Positions 24,869 to 34,197 are shown, counted from the first letter of the stretch. The stretch: 64,000 nucleotides of DNA from Lutibacter sp. A80 (GCF_022429645.1 NZ_CP092480.1:3702501-3766500); one strand, 5' to 3'. Notes: generated by a model not told the origin, from the sequence alone. Made by a program: numbers and translations.

Positions 24869-25144
24869 ATGAGTACCGAAAGAAAAATACAAGAAGAAGT
24901 TGAAACATTAGAGCAAGAAACCAATCAACATGAAATTGTGTTGTTTAATGACGATGTTAACACATTTGATTTTGTAATTGATTCTTTAATAGAAGTTTGT
25001 GACCATACTTTAGAACAAGCTGAACAATGTACAATTCTAGTTCATTATAAAGGTAAATGTACTGTAAAAACGGGTAAGTATAACGAGCTAAAACCACGTT
25101 GTAGTAAACTATTAAGTAAAGGTTTATCTGCTGAAATTATATAA
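24869..25144 (+). CDS. clpS: ATP-dependent Clp protease adaptor ClpS
   Basis: 91 residues, typical ClpS size. The core is VLFNDDVNTFDFVIDSLIEVC, with the N-D-D-x-x-T-F motif that binds N-degron residues, followed by HTLEQAEQCTILVHYKGKC (T/I-V-H-x-G) and the C-terminal LSAEI. ClpS hands N-end-rule substrates to ClpA/ClpC. Nothing in the sequence is unusual. Confidence 0.96.
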   Translation: MSTERKIQEEVETLEQETNQHEIVLFNDDVNTFDFVIDSLIEVCDHTLEQAEQCTILVHYKGKCTVKTGKYNELKPRCSKLLSKGLSAEII

Positions 25145-25621
25145 GAAAAGTCGATGATGTGCTACCGACTTTTCCAAAGAGTTATTTAACCAAAAAGAAC
25201 ATTATTAATTAAAAGTAAAATGATTAACTCTTACATTTTTAGACGTTAATTATTAACTTAACTTACAAAAAAACTAATTATATAGTTTTATTGCAGTATT
25301 TTACATACTCAATTAAACAGATTAGATTTCCTGCTTTACTTTTTACAAGTATTTTATTATTTATACTGTTATACAACCTATTTAACAAAGGTTGTATTTT
25401 AATAAATGAAATGATTTTATTTAAAAGTTTTTTAATTGTTTAAACGCAGTAAATTGAACTAATTTTTATTTTAAGAAAACGTTGTAGCTGTATGATATTG
25501 ATATTTGTCATATAAAATCAAGGCTTAGTGTTAATATAGCGCATAAATATGAAAACTGAGTTGTATTTAAACGCTCTTTTCTAATTTATATTTGTATTAA
25601 AATACTAAAATAAAGATTATT
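25145..25621. other. Intergenic region with two hairpins, no gene seen
   Basis: 477 nt. gaaaagtcg/cgacttttc (25145-25174) directly follows the clpS stop and may be a weak terminator. A second stem, atacaacct/aggttgtat (25371-25397), is followed by T's 230 nt later. No coding frame is convincing; an sRNA ending at the second hairpin is possible but unsupported. Confidence 0.5.
25371..25400 (+). terminator. Orphan terminator-like hairpin
   Basis: atacaacct (25371-25379) and aggttgtat (25389-25397) pair, followed by ttt. It is about 230 nt beyond clpS with no gene between. Confidence 0.5.
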
Positions 25622-25933
25622 ATGAGTTTAAAGAAACAATATTTAAAAAGTAAACCAGTTTGCAAAGTGACTTTTTCAATGGATAAAGATGCTGTATTAG
25701 GTGCTCAAAAAGTTGATTTGTTAGGTGAGTTTAATAATTGGAATACTGCAGAACCAATTGCAATGAAAAAATTAAAAAATGGTTCATTTAAGGTAACTAT
25801 TGATTTACCTGCAGGAAATGAATTTCAATTCAAATATTTATTGGATGGTGAAAATTGGGTGAATGATGATAGTGCAGATAAATATGTAAATAGTGGATTA
25901 GGTGCTGAAGAAAATTCAGTTGTATTATTATAA
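25622..25933 (+). CDS. Isoamylase-early-set / glycogen-binding (CBM48/AMPK-like) domain protein
   Basis: 103 residues forming one early-set beta sandwich: VTFSMDKDAVLGAQKVDLLGEFNNWN, then FKVTIDLPAGNEFQFKYLLDGENWVNDD. The L-x-G-x-F-N-x-W and the F-x-Y-x-x-D-G-x-x-W motifs are the carbohydrate-binding positions of the AMPK-beta/CBM48 family. As a stand-alone domain it may bind alpha-glucans or act as an adaptor; it has no catalytic part. It is a monocistronic gene followed by a strong terminator. Confidence 0.88.
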   Translation: MSLKKQYLKSKPVCKVTFSMDKDAVLGAQKVDLLGEFNNWNTAEPIAMKKLKNGSFKVTIDLPAGNEFQFKYLLDGENWVNDDSADKYVNSGLGAEENSVVLL

Positions 25934-25958
25934 TACATTTTATATTATTGGTTAACAT

Positions 25959-25996
25959 AAAAAAAGAGAATTTGAAGCCAAATTCTCTTTTTTTTA
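25959..25996 (+). terminator. Terminator of the CBM48 gene
   Basis: aaaaagagaattt pairs with aaattctcttttt around gaagcc, followed by more T. Confidence 0.9.
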
Positions 25997-26084
25997 CTAC
26001 TAACTAAAAAAATCAAAAACATTACTTATTTCAATTAAGTAATGAAATATACTGCAAACATAAGCCTAAATAAAAGTATTTTAT

Positions 26085-26098
26085 ATGACATATGTCAT
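26085..26098. promoter_or_regulatory. Perfect 14-bp palindrome, candidate operator
   Basis: ATGACATATGTCAT lies in the 390-nt gap before galT. It resembles Crp/Fnr-family half sites (TGACA/TGTCA), but is ~150 nt upstream of the galT -7 box, so its target is unclear. Confidence 0.4.
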
Positions 26099-26247
26099 GT
26101 TTAGAATTTTTTTTTACTTCATTAAAAAAATAATACTTTTTCGGTAAAATTTATCACCTTTTTTGTCCTTTAATTCTTACTATTTTTAAGTTTTATTATT
26201 TTCTGTTATCTTTTAGCTGTAATTATTTTTTTATATAAAATTTAAAT

Positions 26248-26255
26248 TATCTTTG
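26248..26255 (+). promoter_or_regulatory. Candidate -7 box of galT
   Basis: TATCTTTG fits TAnnTTTG and predicts a leader of about 60 nt before galT. Confidence 0.45.
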
Positions 26256-26321
26256 TATAAATAAATTAAACGTATTATTTACATTTAAAAATGTAATATT
26301 TCAGAAAATAAAAATTTTAGT

Positions 26322-27338
26322 ATGAATACAGATTTACAAGATTACTCACACAAACGCTACAATATATTAACAGGTGAATGGGTATTGGTTTCTCCACACC
26401 GAGCAAAAAGACCTTGGCAAGGACAAAAAGAAACTTTAAATAAAGAGGTAAGACCTGCTTACGATGAAAGTTGTTATTTATGTGCTGGTAATACTCGTAT
26501 TAATGGAGAGGTTAATCCAGATTATAAAGGAGCATTTGTTTTTACTAACGATTTTGCTGCGCTTCAAAAAGATTCAAAATCATTTAGTGTAAATGATGGA
26601 TTATTAAAAGCAGAAAGTGAAACTGGTATTTGTAAAGTAATTTGTTTCAGTCCTGATCATTCAAAAAGTTTAGCTGAAATGTCTACTTCTGCTATAGAAA
26701 AAGTAGTAGATACTTGGAAATATGAGTATGAACTTTTAGGAAAGGAAGAAAATATAAATTACGTTCAAATTTTTGAAAATAAAGGATCTGTAATGGGATG
26801 TAGTAATCCACATCCACACGGTCAAATTTGGAGCCAGTCTTCTTTACCTAACGAGGTGTTTAAAAAAGATGTTAAACAATTAGAATATTTTCAAAAAAAT
26901 AATACAACAATTTTAGAAGATTACGTAAAGCAAGAATTAACGCTGAAGGAAAGAATTATTTTTGAAAACGATGCTTTTGTTGTATTGGTACCATTTTGGG
27001 CAGTTTGGCCTTTTGAAGCAATGATTTTGCCAAAAAAAGCACAAAAAAATATAAGTTGTTTAACCAAAGAAGAAGGAGCGCAATTTGCTGAAGCAATTTC
27101 TGTTTTAACAAAAGCATACGATAAATTATTTGATTGTTCTTTCCCATACTCTAGTGGAATTCATCAAGCGCCTACAAATAATGAAGATAACAATCATTGG
27201 CATTGGCATATGAGTTTTTATCCACCGTTATTAAGAAGTGCAACAGTTAAAAAGTTTATGGTTGGGTACGAAATGTTTGGTTCTCCACAAAGAGATATTA
27301 CTGCTGAAATAGCAGCTCAAAGATTAAGAGAGTTATAA
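26322..27338 (+). CDS. galT: Galactose-1-phosphate uridylyltransferase
   Basis: 338 residues, normal GalT length. It has RYNILTGEWVLVSPHRAKRPWQGQ at the N-terminus, zinc-type Cys pair in CYLCAGN, the catalytic HPHGQ within NPHPHGQIWSQ (~165), and C-terminal WHWHMSFYPPLLRS. It exchanges UMP between UDP-glucose and galactose-1-phosphate in the Leloir pathway. It converges on the GH2 beta-galactosidase gene, fitting a galactoside-use locus, though galK is not in the window. Confidence 0.97.
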   Translation: MNTDLQDYSHKRYNILTGEWVLVSPHRAKRPWQGQKETLNKEVRPAYDESCYLCAGNTRINGEVNPDYKGAFVFTNDFAALQKDSKSFSVNDGLLKAESETGICKVICFSPDHSKSLAEMSTSAIEKVVDTWKYEYELLGKEENINYVQIFENKGSVMGCSNPHPHGQIWSQSSLPNEVFKKDVKQLEYFQKNNTTILEDYVKQELTLKERIIFENDAFVVLVPFWAVWPFEAMILPKKAQKNISCLTKEEGAQFAEAISVLTKAYDKLFDCSFPYSSGIHQAPTNNEDNNHWHWHMSFYPPLLRSATVKKFMVGYEMFGSPQRDITAEIAAQRLREL

Positions 27339-27363
27339 GAAGTTTATTAGTTATATTATAATT

Positions 27364-27402
27364 AAAAAAGGATTAAATCGTAATAGATTTAATCCTTTTT
27401 TT
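27364..27402. terminator. Bidirectional terminator galT / beta-galactosidase
   Basis: aaaaaaggattaaatc pairs with gatttaatccttttt around gtaata, with T's on both strands. Confidence 0.92.
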
Positions 27403-27428
27403 GTATTCTTAATTAGCGTTTTTTCAAC

Positions 27429-30400
27429 TTAAAACTTATATGTTAATTTACTTATTTCAATAATATCATCTTTTTTTAGATTATTAAAAGGAACTAAATA
27501 AAATTGATACTTATGTTTAGTATTACCTTTAATTTGGTAGTAGTCTTGTGGTTTAGCACCCCAACTATTATCTCCAGCAACACCTCTTTGTTCTAAATCA
27601 ATATTTAATTGAATAAGATCTTGTTCTTTAATATCTATTGTATGCTTAGATGTATTAATTGCTGGAATACCATCAATTCTAAATTCTGGCTCAATATCTT
27701 GCGTATTTCCATAAACAAGTCCTTCAGTAGTGTCAAAATCTTCATTTGGCATATGCAGAGCACTCATTCCAAAACCTTTAGATTTGTTTTTTGAAACTAC
27801 TAGTAGTCCATTATTATTAGTGTCAGAAAAAGCAGCCCAACGTACTTCTGTTTTGTATCCATTTTCTTGTGGACGAATGTATGGAACATATTGGTCTTTT
27901 ACCTTTGAGTTATAAACATCTATAAAAGCAGATGCTTTTCTGTCTTGATAATTTTCCCAAGGACCACGACCGTAATAGTTCATGTTTCCATATTTTTTTG
28001 GTAATTGCATGCGCATTCCTATACGTGGAATATCTCCTTTGTAAGTGGTTTCATTTAAGGTATTATCAATTAAAATAACGCCATCACCATTTATTGCATA
28101 AGTTGAATTAAAAGTAGTTTCAACTCCAGGAAGCTTATAATCTATTGTAACTTTAATACTATTATTAGCTCCTTTTGAAGTTTCAAAATTTGTTACTTTG
28201 GCAAATAATGATGCTTTTTTCCATTCAATATTGTTTGCTTGCATTCTATTACCAAAATCATTGTCTGTTGGTGCGCGCCAAAAGTTTGGTTTTGGACCAT
28301 TACCATCTTTTATAAGTTGGTTCCCTTTGTATGTGTAAGATGTAATAATTCCATTTTCTTTATTAAAAATAATGGTAACATCTTCATTAGAAATAGTTAC
28401 ATTTTCATCAGAATCTTTAACAGTAAGTGTATTGTTTGAATAAACTTCCTTAGTATTTCGTTTAAATTTATTTGTTAGCATAATTTGCTCATGTGCAACT
28501 TCAAAGCCAGCAGGAAGTAAGCTCCAAGCTTCTTTTGTAGTTGCTGAAATTTCAACAAAATATTCGGTGTTTTCTTTATAATCTACGTCATCTAAACTTA
28601 TTCTAATAAGCTTTCCAGTATGTGTTTCAACAGGAATACTTCCAACATTTATAGTTTTTAAAATTGCACCGTCAGCTTTAATTTGTGCAGTAATGTTAAA
28701 TTGATTTAAATTTGTAAAATCATATAGGTTTTCAACAAGTATTCTAATTTCATTATGTTTATTAATTCCTTTATTTTTGAAATTAATAAATTCGTGTGCT
28801 TTTTTTACTTCGTATAAACCAGGTTGTGGTGTACGATCAGGAAAAACGATTCCGTTATTTAAAAAGGTGTCATCTGAAGGCATGTTTTTTCCATAATCTC
28901 CACCATAAGCGTAATAGCGTTCGCCTTTTTCATTTGTTTTCCAGATAGATTGATCTACCCAATCCCAAATAAAACCACCTTGTAAATTGTCGTATTGCTC
29001 AATAATATCCCAATAATCTTGAAAATTACCAGTACTATTTCCCATTGCGTGAGCATATTCACTAGGAATAAAAGGTCTATCTGTTTTAGATTTTCCAATA
29101 GCTTCAAATGTTGCTGGGGAAGGATATTGAGGCACAATTATATCTGTGTTGGTATCCATGTCAAATAAGCTACCATCGTAGTCTTTATATGGTCGTTCGT
29201 ATTGTACAGGTCGTTTAGTTTTATCAGCAGCTTTAATAGCATCGTATCCAGCAAAAAAGTTTACACCATTTCCAGCTTCATTACCCATAGACCAAATAAT
29301 TACAGAAGGATGATTTTTATCGCGTTTTACCATTCTAACCATTCTGTCAACATGAGCTAATTCCCAACTTTCTTTTTTGGCTAGCGAATGTTTTCCGTAG
29401 TACATTCCGTGCGACTCAATATTTGCTTCGTCAACAACATATATTCCGTAAATATCACATAATTCGTAAAATCTTCGCTGTTGAGGATAATGACTTAAAC
29501 GTACTGCATTTATGTTGTTTTCTTTCCAAAGTTTAATGTCTTTTATTATCTGTTCTTCAGCTACAATATGTCCGGTTTCTGGATTGGCTTCTTGAGTATT
29601 TACACCTTTTAAAGTAATACGTTGTCCGTTTACTAAAAGCAATCCATTTTTAATTTCAACAGATCTAAATCCAATTTTAGTAGGAATTACCTCTAAAACA
29701 TTTCCTTTTTTATCTTTTACTTCTAAAATTAAAGAATATAGGTTTGGATGTTCTGCACTCCATTGTTTTACTTGTGGAATTTCTGCTTTAAAATTAACTG
29801 TATTGTTAGAAGCAATATTTAAAGTAGTTTTTACATTCTCTGAAGTAATTTTTTGTTGGTTCTCATCTAATAATTGATAACTAACTTGTATGTTTTGTTT
29901 TTTTGAAAAATTATTTTTTAAAGAAACAGTTAAATCTAGTAAGCCATTTTCATAGGCTTTATCTAATGTTGAGGCTACTTCAAAATCATCAATTCTTATT
30001 TTTGGTTGCGCATAAATATAAACACTTCGTTCTATACCGCTAATTCTCCAGAAATCTTGACATTCTAAATAACTACCATCTGTCCATCTAAAAATTTGAA
30101 TAGCAATAGTGTTTTTTCCAGGTTTTAAAGCTTTAGAGATATTAAATTCAGCAGGTAATTTACTTCCTTGTGAATAGCCAATATACTCTCCGTTTAACCA
30201 TACAAAACCACCCGATTTCATAGCTCCAATTTGTAAAAAAACTTCTTTATCGTTCCAATTAGCGTCAACAGTGAAATCTCTTCTATAAGAACCAACAGGG
30301 TTGTAGTTGTCTGGAACATTTCCTGGATCAGCAGGGTAAATACCGTCAACCAATTCCATATCATCAGCAACCATGGCTTTGTGGTCCGAAAATTCGTATT

Positions 30401-30767
30401 GGTGATTTACATAAATAGGAATTCCATAACCTTCAACTTCCCAATTAGAAGGAACTTTTATAGTATTCCAATCAGAAAGATTTTCTGAAGGATTCATAAA
30501 AGTAGTCGGTCTATCTTTTGGGTTTTTTACCCAATTGAATTTCCAATTACCATCTAGTGATTGGTAATATGCATTTGATAAATTTTCGTTTAAAGCATCG
30601 TTATAATTAGTGTATGAAGTAAAAGAAGCACGTGCGTCTAATTTGTTTTCACTTATTATTGCTTCATTTTCAATATAATATTTATAATCGGTAATCGGAT
30701 CTTTTTGCTGGCCAAAAGAGTTTATAGTTATCAAGATAACTACTAAAGTGATAAATGTTTTTTTCAT
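27429..30767 (-). CDS. Secreted GH2 beta-galactosidase
   Basis: 1112 residues from ATG 30767, where a clear signal peptide begins (MKKTFITLVVILITINSFGQ); a frame start 90 nt upstream adds an unlikely prefix. LacZ-like five-domain order: sugar-binding domain (DGSYLECQDFWRISGIERSVYI), immunoglobulin-like domain, TIM barrel with NAVRLSHYPQ, acid/base WSMGNEAGNG (~496) and nucleophile PSEYAHAMGNS (~569), then the beta-galactosidase small-chain domain ending …KHKYQFYLVPF. It hydrolyses terminal beta-galactosides, probably in the periplasm. It faces galT across a shared terminator. Confidence 0.95.
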   Translation of the reverse strand: MKKTFITLVVILITINSFGQQKDPITDYKYYIENEAIISENKLDARASFTSYTNYNDALNENLSNAYYQSLDGNWKFNWVKNPKDRPTTFMNPSENLSDWNTIKVPSNWEVEGYGIPIYVNHQYEFSDHKAMVADDMELVDGIYPADPGNVPDNYNPVGSYRRDFTVDANWNDKEVFLQIGAMKSGGFVWLNGEYIGYSQGSKLPAEFNISKALKPGKNTIAIQIFRWTDGSYLECQDFWRISGIERSVYIYAQPKIRIDDFEVASTLDKAYENGLLDLTVSLKNNFSKKQNIQVSYQLLDENQQKITSENVKTTLNIASNNTVNFKAEIPQVKQWSAEHPNLYSLILEVKDKKGNVLEVIPTKIGFRSVEIKNGLLLVNGQRITLKGVNTQEANPETGHIVAEEQIIKDIKLWKENNINAVRLSHYPQQRRFYELCDIYGIYVVDEANIESHGMYYGKHSLAKKESWELAHVDRMVRMVKRDKNHPSVIIWSMGNEAGNGVNFFAGYDAIKAADKTKRPVQYERPYKDYDGSLFDMDTNTDIIVPQYPSPATFEAIGKSKTDRPFIPSEYAHAMGNSTGNFQDYWDIIEQYDNLQGGFIWDWVDQSIWKTNEKGERYYAYGGDYGKNMPSDDTFLNNGIVFPDRTPQPGLYEVKKAHEFINFKNKGINKHNEIRILVENLYDFTNLNQFNITAQIKADGAILKTINVGSIPVETHTGKLIRISLDDVDYKENTEYFVEISATTKEAWSLLPAGFEVAHEQIMLTNKFKRNTKEVYSNNTLTVKDSDENVTISNEDVTIIFNKENGIITSYTYKGNQLIKDGNGPKPNFWRAPTDNDFGNRMQANNIEWKKASLFAKVTNFETSKGANNSIKVTIDYKLPGVETTFNSTYAINGDGVILIDNTLNETTYKGDIPRIGMRMQLPKKYGNMNYYGRGPWENYQDRKASAFIDVYNSKVKDQYVPYIRPQENGYKTEVRWAAFSDTNNNGLLVVSKNKSKGFGMSALHMPNEDFDTTEGLVYGNTQDIEPEFRIDGIPAINTSKHTIDIKEQDLIQLNIDLEQRGVAGDNSWGAKPQDYYQIKGNTKHKYQFYLVPFNNLKKDDIIEISKLTYKF

Positions 30768-31091
30768 TAGATTTAGAGTTAGTTTAGGTTTTAATTTATA
30801 ATTAAAATAAGCGTCTAAAATACAATTATTAATTAAAAAAATAGAGGAATGTTCCAAATTTCCTAAAATTGGTATACTAAAAATTAAGTAATTAATTAAA
30901 GTAACTTATAAAACACTAAATAAACACTGGTGAAAAGAAAGCTGTCAAAAAAGTAGATTTATTGACAAAGCTTATAATTGTGAAGCAAATTATTGGTAAA
31001 AGAAAAAAAGTTTATAAGAAAGTGGTTTTATACATATTATGCTATGTAAGCCTTCTTAAAGTAGGTTGATAGCTTATTAGATAATTAAATT

Positions 31092-31122
31092 AATCCAGCG
31101 AAACTAAGTTCGCTGGATTTTT
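31092..31122. terminator. Terminator hairpin
   Basis: aatccagcga pairs with tcgctggatt around an 8-nt loop. It lies just after the stop of the minus-strand peroxiredoxin-like gene; T's also follow on the plus strand. Confidence 0.8.
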
Positions 31123-31147
31123 GTATTTATCTATATTTTTATAGATG

Positions 31148-31753
31148 TTACTTACTATTATCAAGATTTTTTAATACAGCAAGTAATAATGATGATGACA
31201 ATCTATTTTTATAATCAGGGTTGATATATTCAAATAAGATTTTACCTGAAGTGTCTACAATAAAGATTGAAGGTACTGGTAAGAAACCTTCATTTAATCC
31301 TCCAGAATTTTTACTTAACATTTGCCCGTATCTTTCAGGAGCTTTAAAAGCAATACCAATTGATTTAATTAGCTTTCCTTCACTATCTGAATATAAACTA
31401 TAGTTAATTTTGTTTTTATCGTCTGTAATTTTTAGATTTTCTGGTTTGTCAGGACTGATAGCAACAATTTGATATCCTAATTCCATAATTTCATTTTCTG
31501 CTTCTTGAATTTCAGCTAAATGAGCGTTGCAATATGGACACCAGCCACCACGATAAAAAAGCATAATAGTTGGTTTCTCACTTAAGATACTTGATGTTGA
31601 GTATTCACTTGCATCCTCTGATTTTAAAAGTATGTCTGGAATAACTTCACCAATTAATAATGGAGATATATCTTCAGCCTTTTCAGCTACTTGTGCCTGT
31701 GATTGGAAGCCTATTACCGCTATTAATGCTAATAAAATAAATTGTTTTTTCAT
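31148..31753 (-). CDS. Secreted peroxiredoxin-like (AhpC/TSA) protein
   Basis: 201 residues. The signal peptide MKKQFILLALIAVIGFQSQAQ is followed by a thioredoxin fold with FYRGGWCPYCNAHLAEIQE, a CPYC redox pair rather than the lone peroxidatic Cys of classical Prx, then VAISPDKPENL and PVPSIFIVD (cis-Pro). This is the peroxiredoxin-like family of Bacteroidota, presumably a periplasmic thiol peroxidase or disulfide reductase. It is a single gene with its own terminator. Confidence 0.88.
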   Translation of the reverse strand: MKKQFILLALIAVIGFQSQAQVAEKAEDISPLLIGEVIPDILLKSEDASEYSTSSILSEKPTIMLFYRGGWCPYCNAHLAEIQEAENEIMELGYQIVAISPDKPENLKITDDKNKINYSLYSDSEGKLIKSIGIAFKAPERYGQMLSKNSGGLNEGFLPVPSIFIVDTSGKILFEYINPDYKNRLSSSLLLAVLKNLDNSK

Positions 31754-31867
31754 GTTTAAAATTTTAATGATTTTTTTAATTAATATTGAACTATTCTTAA
31801 AACTTACTTCTTTGTAAGTGCTTTAATTCTTTTTTCTTAATTGATAGTCGATATAAACTGCTTTTAA

Positions 31868-32622
31868 TTACAAATATCTATCGGCCCAAGTAGCAATAAT
31901 GTTTCCAACATATTTAGAATCCCTTTTATCACTTAATAAATGGTCAGCACCATTTAATGAAACAAAACTTTTTGGGTGTCTTGCTGCAGAATAAATTTCA
32001 GCCGCATTATCAATGCCAACAGTTGTATCTTGTGGAGAATGTAAAATTAAAATTGAATTTCTAAAGTTATTTAATGTATGCTTAATGTTATTTTCCTGAA
32101 TATCTTCTATAAATTGTTTTTGAATAGTAAATTCCCTGCCGCCTATACTAACTAAAGCACTTCCAGTTTCATTAATTTCATCAATACTACTATGAAATAA
32201 ATGAGAAACATGTTTTGGGTTTGAAGGTGCTCCAATAGTTGCTATTGCTTTTATAGAAGGAATTTTTAAAGAAGCATAAATTACAGCTGCACCACCTAAT
32301 GAGTGTCCAATTAAAAGGGAAGGAGCCTGGTAATTTTCTTTCAAAAATTCTGCAGCACTGTATAGGTCTTCAATATTTGAAGAAAAATTAGTTTGCATAA
32401 AATCTCCTTCACTTTCTCCTAAGCCAGTGAAATCGAAGCGCAGAACAGCAATGTTTTTTGCTGTTAAAGTTTTTCCTATAGTGCGTACAGCAGTTAGGTT
32501 TTTATTACAGGTAAAGCAATGTGCAAAAATTGCGTATGCAGTTGGTTTGTTTTAGGGATTTCTAACCTGGCGGCTAAAACCATTCCTTTGGCATTTTTAA
32601 AGTTTATTTTTTGAGAGATCAT
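31868..32622 (-). pseudogene. Frameshifted and truncated alpha/beta hydrolase (OsmC-fusion family remnant)
   Basis: Read in one frame, ATG 32622 gives MISQKINFKNAKGMVLAARL and then falls out of frame near the A/T run at 32545-32555 (plus strand gtttgtttta). From there another frame continues PTAYAIFAHCFTCNKN… FDFTGLGESEGDF and the body with the nucleophile elbow LIGHSLGGAAV, ILHSPQDTTVG and GADHLLS, stopping after ATWADRYL at 31868. Homologues I know of continue into an OsmC domain of ~150 residues, absent here. So one 1-nt deletion and loss of the OsmC half are inferred; a sequencing error could explain the frameshift but not the missing domain. Confidence 0.75.
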
Positions 32623-32626
32623 ATGT

Positions 32627-33451
32627 TTAACTTATAAACTTAAATTTTAAAATATTTGCGTTATTTTTTTTGGCTTCATTTGAAATATAGAGGTCTCCAT
32701 TTTTATTAAAACGAATACCTTCTGGTTGTGTAAAATGAGAGTAATTAAGACTGTATATTTTTAGTAAATTTCCTTTTGAAGAAAATTCAGCTAGCATTTT
32801 TCCAACAGAAGAAAGAATATAAATGTTTTTTGAAATTGGATGAATGGCAATTCCGCTTGGTGAAAATTTTGATTTTATATTGTAAAGCTTTTTTATTTTT
32901 TTTTGCGAAATGGTTAAAACAGGAATTGGATTTAAGGTGTTCTTATTCAATAAGAATTCATAAACAAATCTTTTATTTTTACCTTCTGAATTTTCTTTGC
33001 AAGCAATTAATAACCTATTTTTTATGTTGTCATAAAACAAACCTTCTGTATTGTCTTTATGTTTTAAAAAGGTTTTGTGTTTTATTGTGTTTGGTGCGTT
33101 TAAATAATTTTGAATTTCAAAAATTGAGCCGTTTGAACGTAAAATATAAGCTGTATTACCTTTAACTGCAATGTCTTCATAATCTCCATCTTTAGCAAAT
33201 GGAATTGTTTTTTCAATATTTTTACTATCCAGATTATAAAGAAATAAGTTTCCATCTTCATCATTATGGGTGACTATTTTTTGATTTTTAAGAAGTTCAA
33301 TCCCAGATATTTCGTTCAGTACTTTTGGCATTTTCCAAATAACAGCTGGTTTATTTAATTGATAGATTTCACATTCGTCAAAAGTTGCTTTAGAGTCTTT
33401 TTGGCAAGTAATAAATATGTTTAAAATTATAAAAGGGATGCTCAATTTCAT
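32627..33451 (-). CDS. SdiA-regulated-domain lipoprotein (beta-propeller-like)
   Basis: 274 residues. The short signal peptide ends at IFITC with Cys 16 as the lipid site. The body contains repeated strands typical of the SdiA-regulated/YjiK family: ISGIELLKNQKIVTHNDEDGNLFLYNL, DYEDIAVKGNTAYILRSNGSIFEI, NTEGLFYDNIKNRLLIACKE, FSPSGIAIHPISKNIYILSS, and TQPEGIRFNKNGDLYISNE. Such proteins are calcium-binding-like propellers of unknown function at the cell envelope. The gene sits between the 51-residue membrane protein and the decayed hydrolase (4-nt gap). Confidence 0.85.
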   Translation of the reverse strand: MKLSIPFIILNIFITCQKDSKATFDECEIYQLNKPAVIWKMPKVLNEISGIELLKNQKIVTHNDEDGNLFLYNLDSKNIEKTIPFAKDGDYEDIAVKGNTAYILRSNGSIFEIQNYLNAPNTIKHKTFLKHKDNTEGLFYDNIKNRLLIACKENSEGKNKRFVYEFLLNKNTLNPIPVLTISQKKIKKLYNIKSKFSPSGIAIHPISKNIYILSSVGKMLAEFSSKGNLLKIYSLNYSHFTQPEGIRFNKNGDLYISNEAKKNNANILKFKFIS

Positions 33452-33483
33452 TTGTTAGTATTTATTATATAATAATTAGAGTG

Positions 33484-33639
33484 TTATTTTTTATAAAGCA
33501 AGGTTGCTATAATAATAAAACCTATACCTGTAAGTGCAGGTGGAAGAATTTTTGCTGAAAAACTAATTACAATCATAGCAATTGCAATAAGTAATAGGAA
33601 GAATATTGCTATTTTAGAAAAAGTTTCTTTAGGTTTCAT
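33484..33639 (-). CDS. 51-residue membrane protein
   Basis: ATG 33639 to stop at 33484. Two hydrophobic helices are separated by SAKILPP, with a basic N-terminus (MKPKETFSK) and a KK end. There is no recognised family. It lies 32 nt before the SdiA-regulated-domain gene on the same strand and is probably in its operon. Confidence 0.5.
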   Translation of the reverse strand: MKPKETFSKIAIFFLLLIAIAMIVISFSAKILPPALTGIGFIIIATLLYKK

Positions 33640-33892
33640 ATTGTAATGATTATTTTTATTGAAATATTAATAAGTGGTTTTATTTTTAATATACTACTAA
33701 TCTAGTATAATAGACTTCTTTTTAAGTAATTCCTAACATTTAAATTTATATTTTATTTAGAACACGAATTTAAATTAAAAATAAGTAGTGGTTTTTTTTA
33801 AAAAATGTAGATAAAATTATGTACTAAGGCCTTATAAATAATGTTGGAATAGGTTTTATTTTAAATTTTTTGGAAAAAAACGAGAAGAATTA

Positions 33893-33927
33893 AAATAAAA
33901 AAAGGCTTTCAATCTCTTGAAAGCCTT
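33893..33927 (-). terminator. Terminator of tRNA-Arg
   Basis: aaggctttcaa / ttgaaagcctt with a 4-nt loop; on the minus strand it is followed by a long T run. Confidence 0.92.
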
Positions 33928-33938
33928 ATTGTTAGTAG

Positions 33939-34012
33939 TGACCTCGACAGGATTCAAACCTGTAACCTTCTGAGCCGTAATCAGATGCGCTATTCAGTTG
34001 CGCCACGAGGCC
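33939..34012 (-). tRNA. tRNA-Arg (anticodon ACG)
   Basis: 74 nt on the minus strand. The acceptor GGCCTCG pairs with CGAGGTC (one G-U), the D arm is GCGC…GCGC, the anticodon stem TCTGA/TCAGA closes loop TTACGGC with anticodon ACG, and the T arm is ACAGG-TTTGAAT-CCTGT. The discriminator is A; CCA is not encoded. ACG would be edited to ICG to read CGN codons. Confidence 0.96.
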
Positions 34013-34024
34013 GTTTTGCGGGTG

Positions 34025-34054
34025 CAAATATAACACTTTTTAATTATTTACAAA
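34025..34054 (-). promoter_or_regulatory. Promoter of tRNA-Arg
   Basis: On the minus strand TTTG (34051-34054), 18 nt spacer, TATATTTG (34025-34032), then the tRNA 12 nt later: a full match to the Bacteroidota TTTG/TAnnTTTG promoter. The -33 box lies inside the 3' end of the small gene at 34048. Confidence 0.65.
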
Positions 34055-34197
34055 CTATTTTTTGTAACAAAATAACGCCAACCAATAATTGCTAACTGCC
34101 ATTTCTTTGCTTTAGCCATATCTAGGCCAGTTTTAGTAAAGCTCGGCATTATAATTTTATTAATTTTTGCGATTATTTTAAAAAGTTGTTTTTTCAT
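34048..34197 (-). CDS. 49-residue basic protein conserved in Flavobacteriaceae
   Basis: ATG 34197 to stop 34048-34050. The sequence runs MKKQLFKIIAKINKIIMPSF, TKTGLDMAKAKK, WQLAIIGWRYFVTKNSL. I recognise it as a small protein found widely in Flavobacteriaceae, sometimes labelled SsrA-binding-like without good reason; its function is unknown. The WRYFVT motif near the end is the conserved core. Confidence 0.65.
   Translation of the reverse strand: MKKQLFKIIAKINKIIMPSFTKTGLDMAKAKKWQLAIIGWRYFVTKNSL

Noticed and set aside
25145..25621. A small RNA ending at the hairpin 25371-25397
   Set aside because: There is a terminator-like stem but no convincing promoter or second structural element; listed only as a hairpin.
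30768..30857. 30-residue N-terminal extension of the beta-galactosidase
   Set aside because: The extension precedes a perfect signal peptide and would bury it; the start at 30767 is far more likely.
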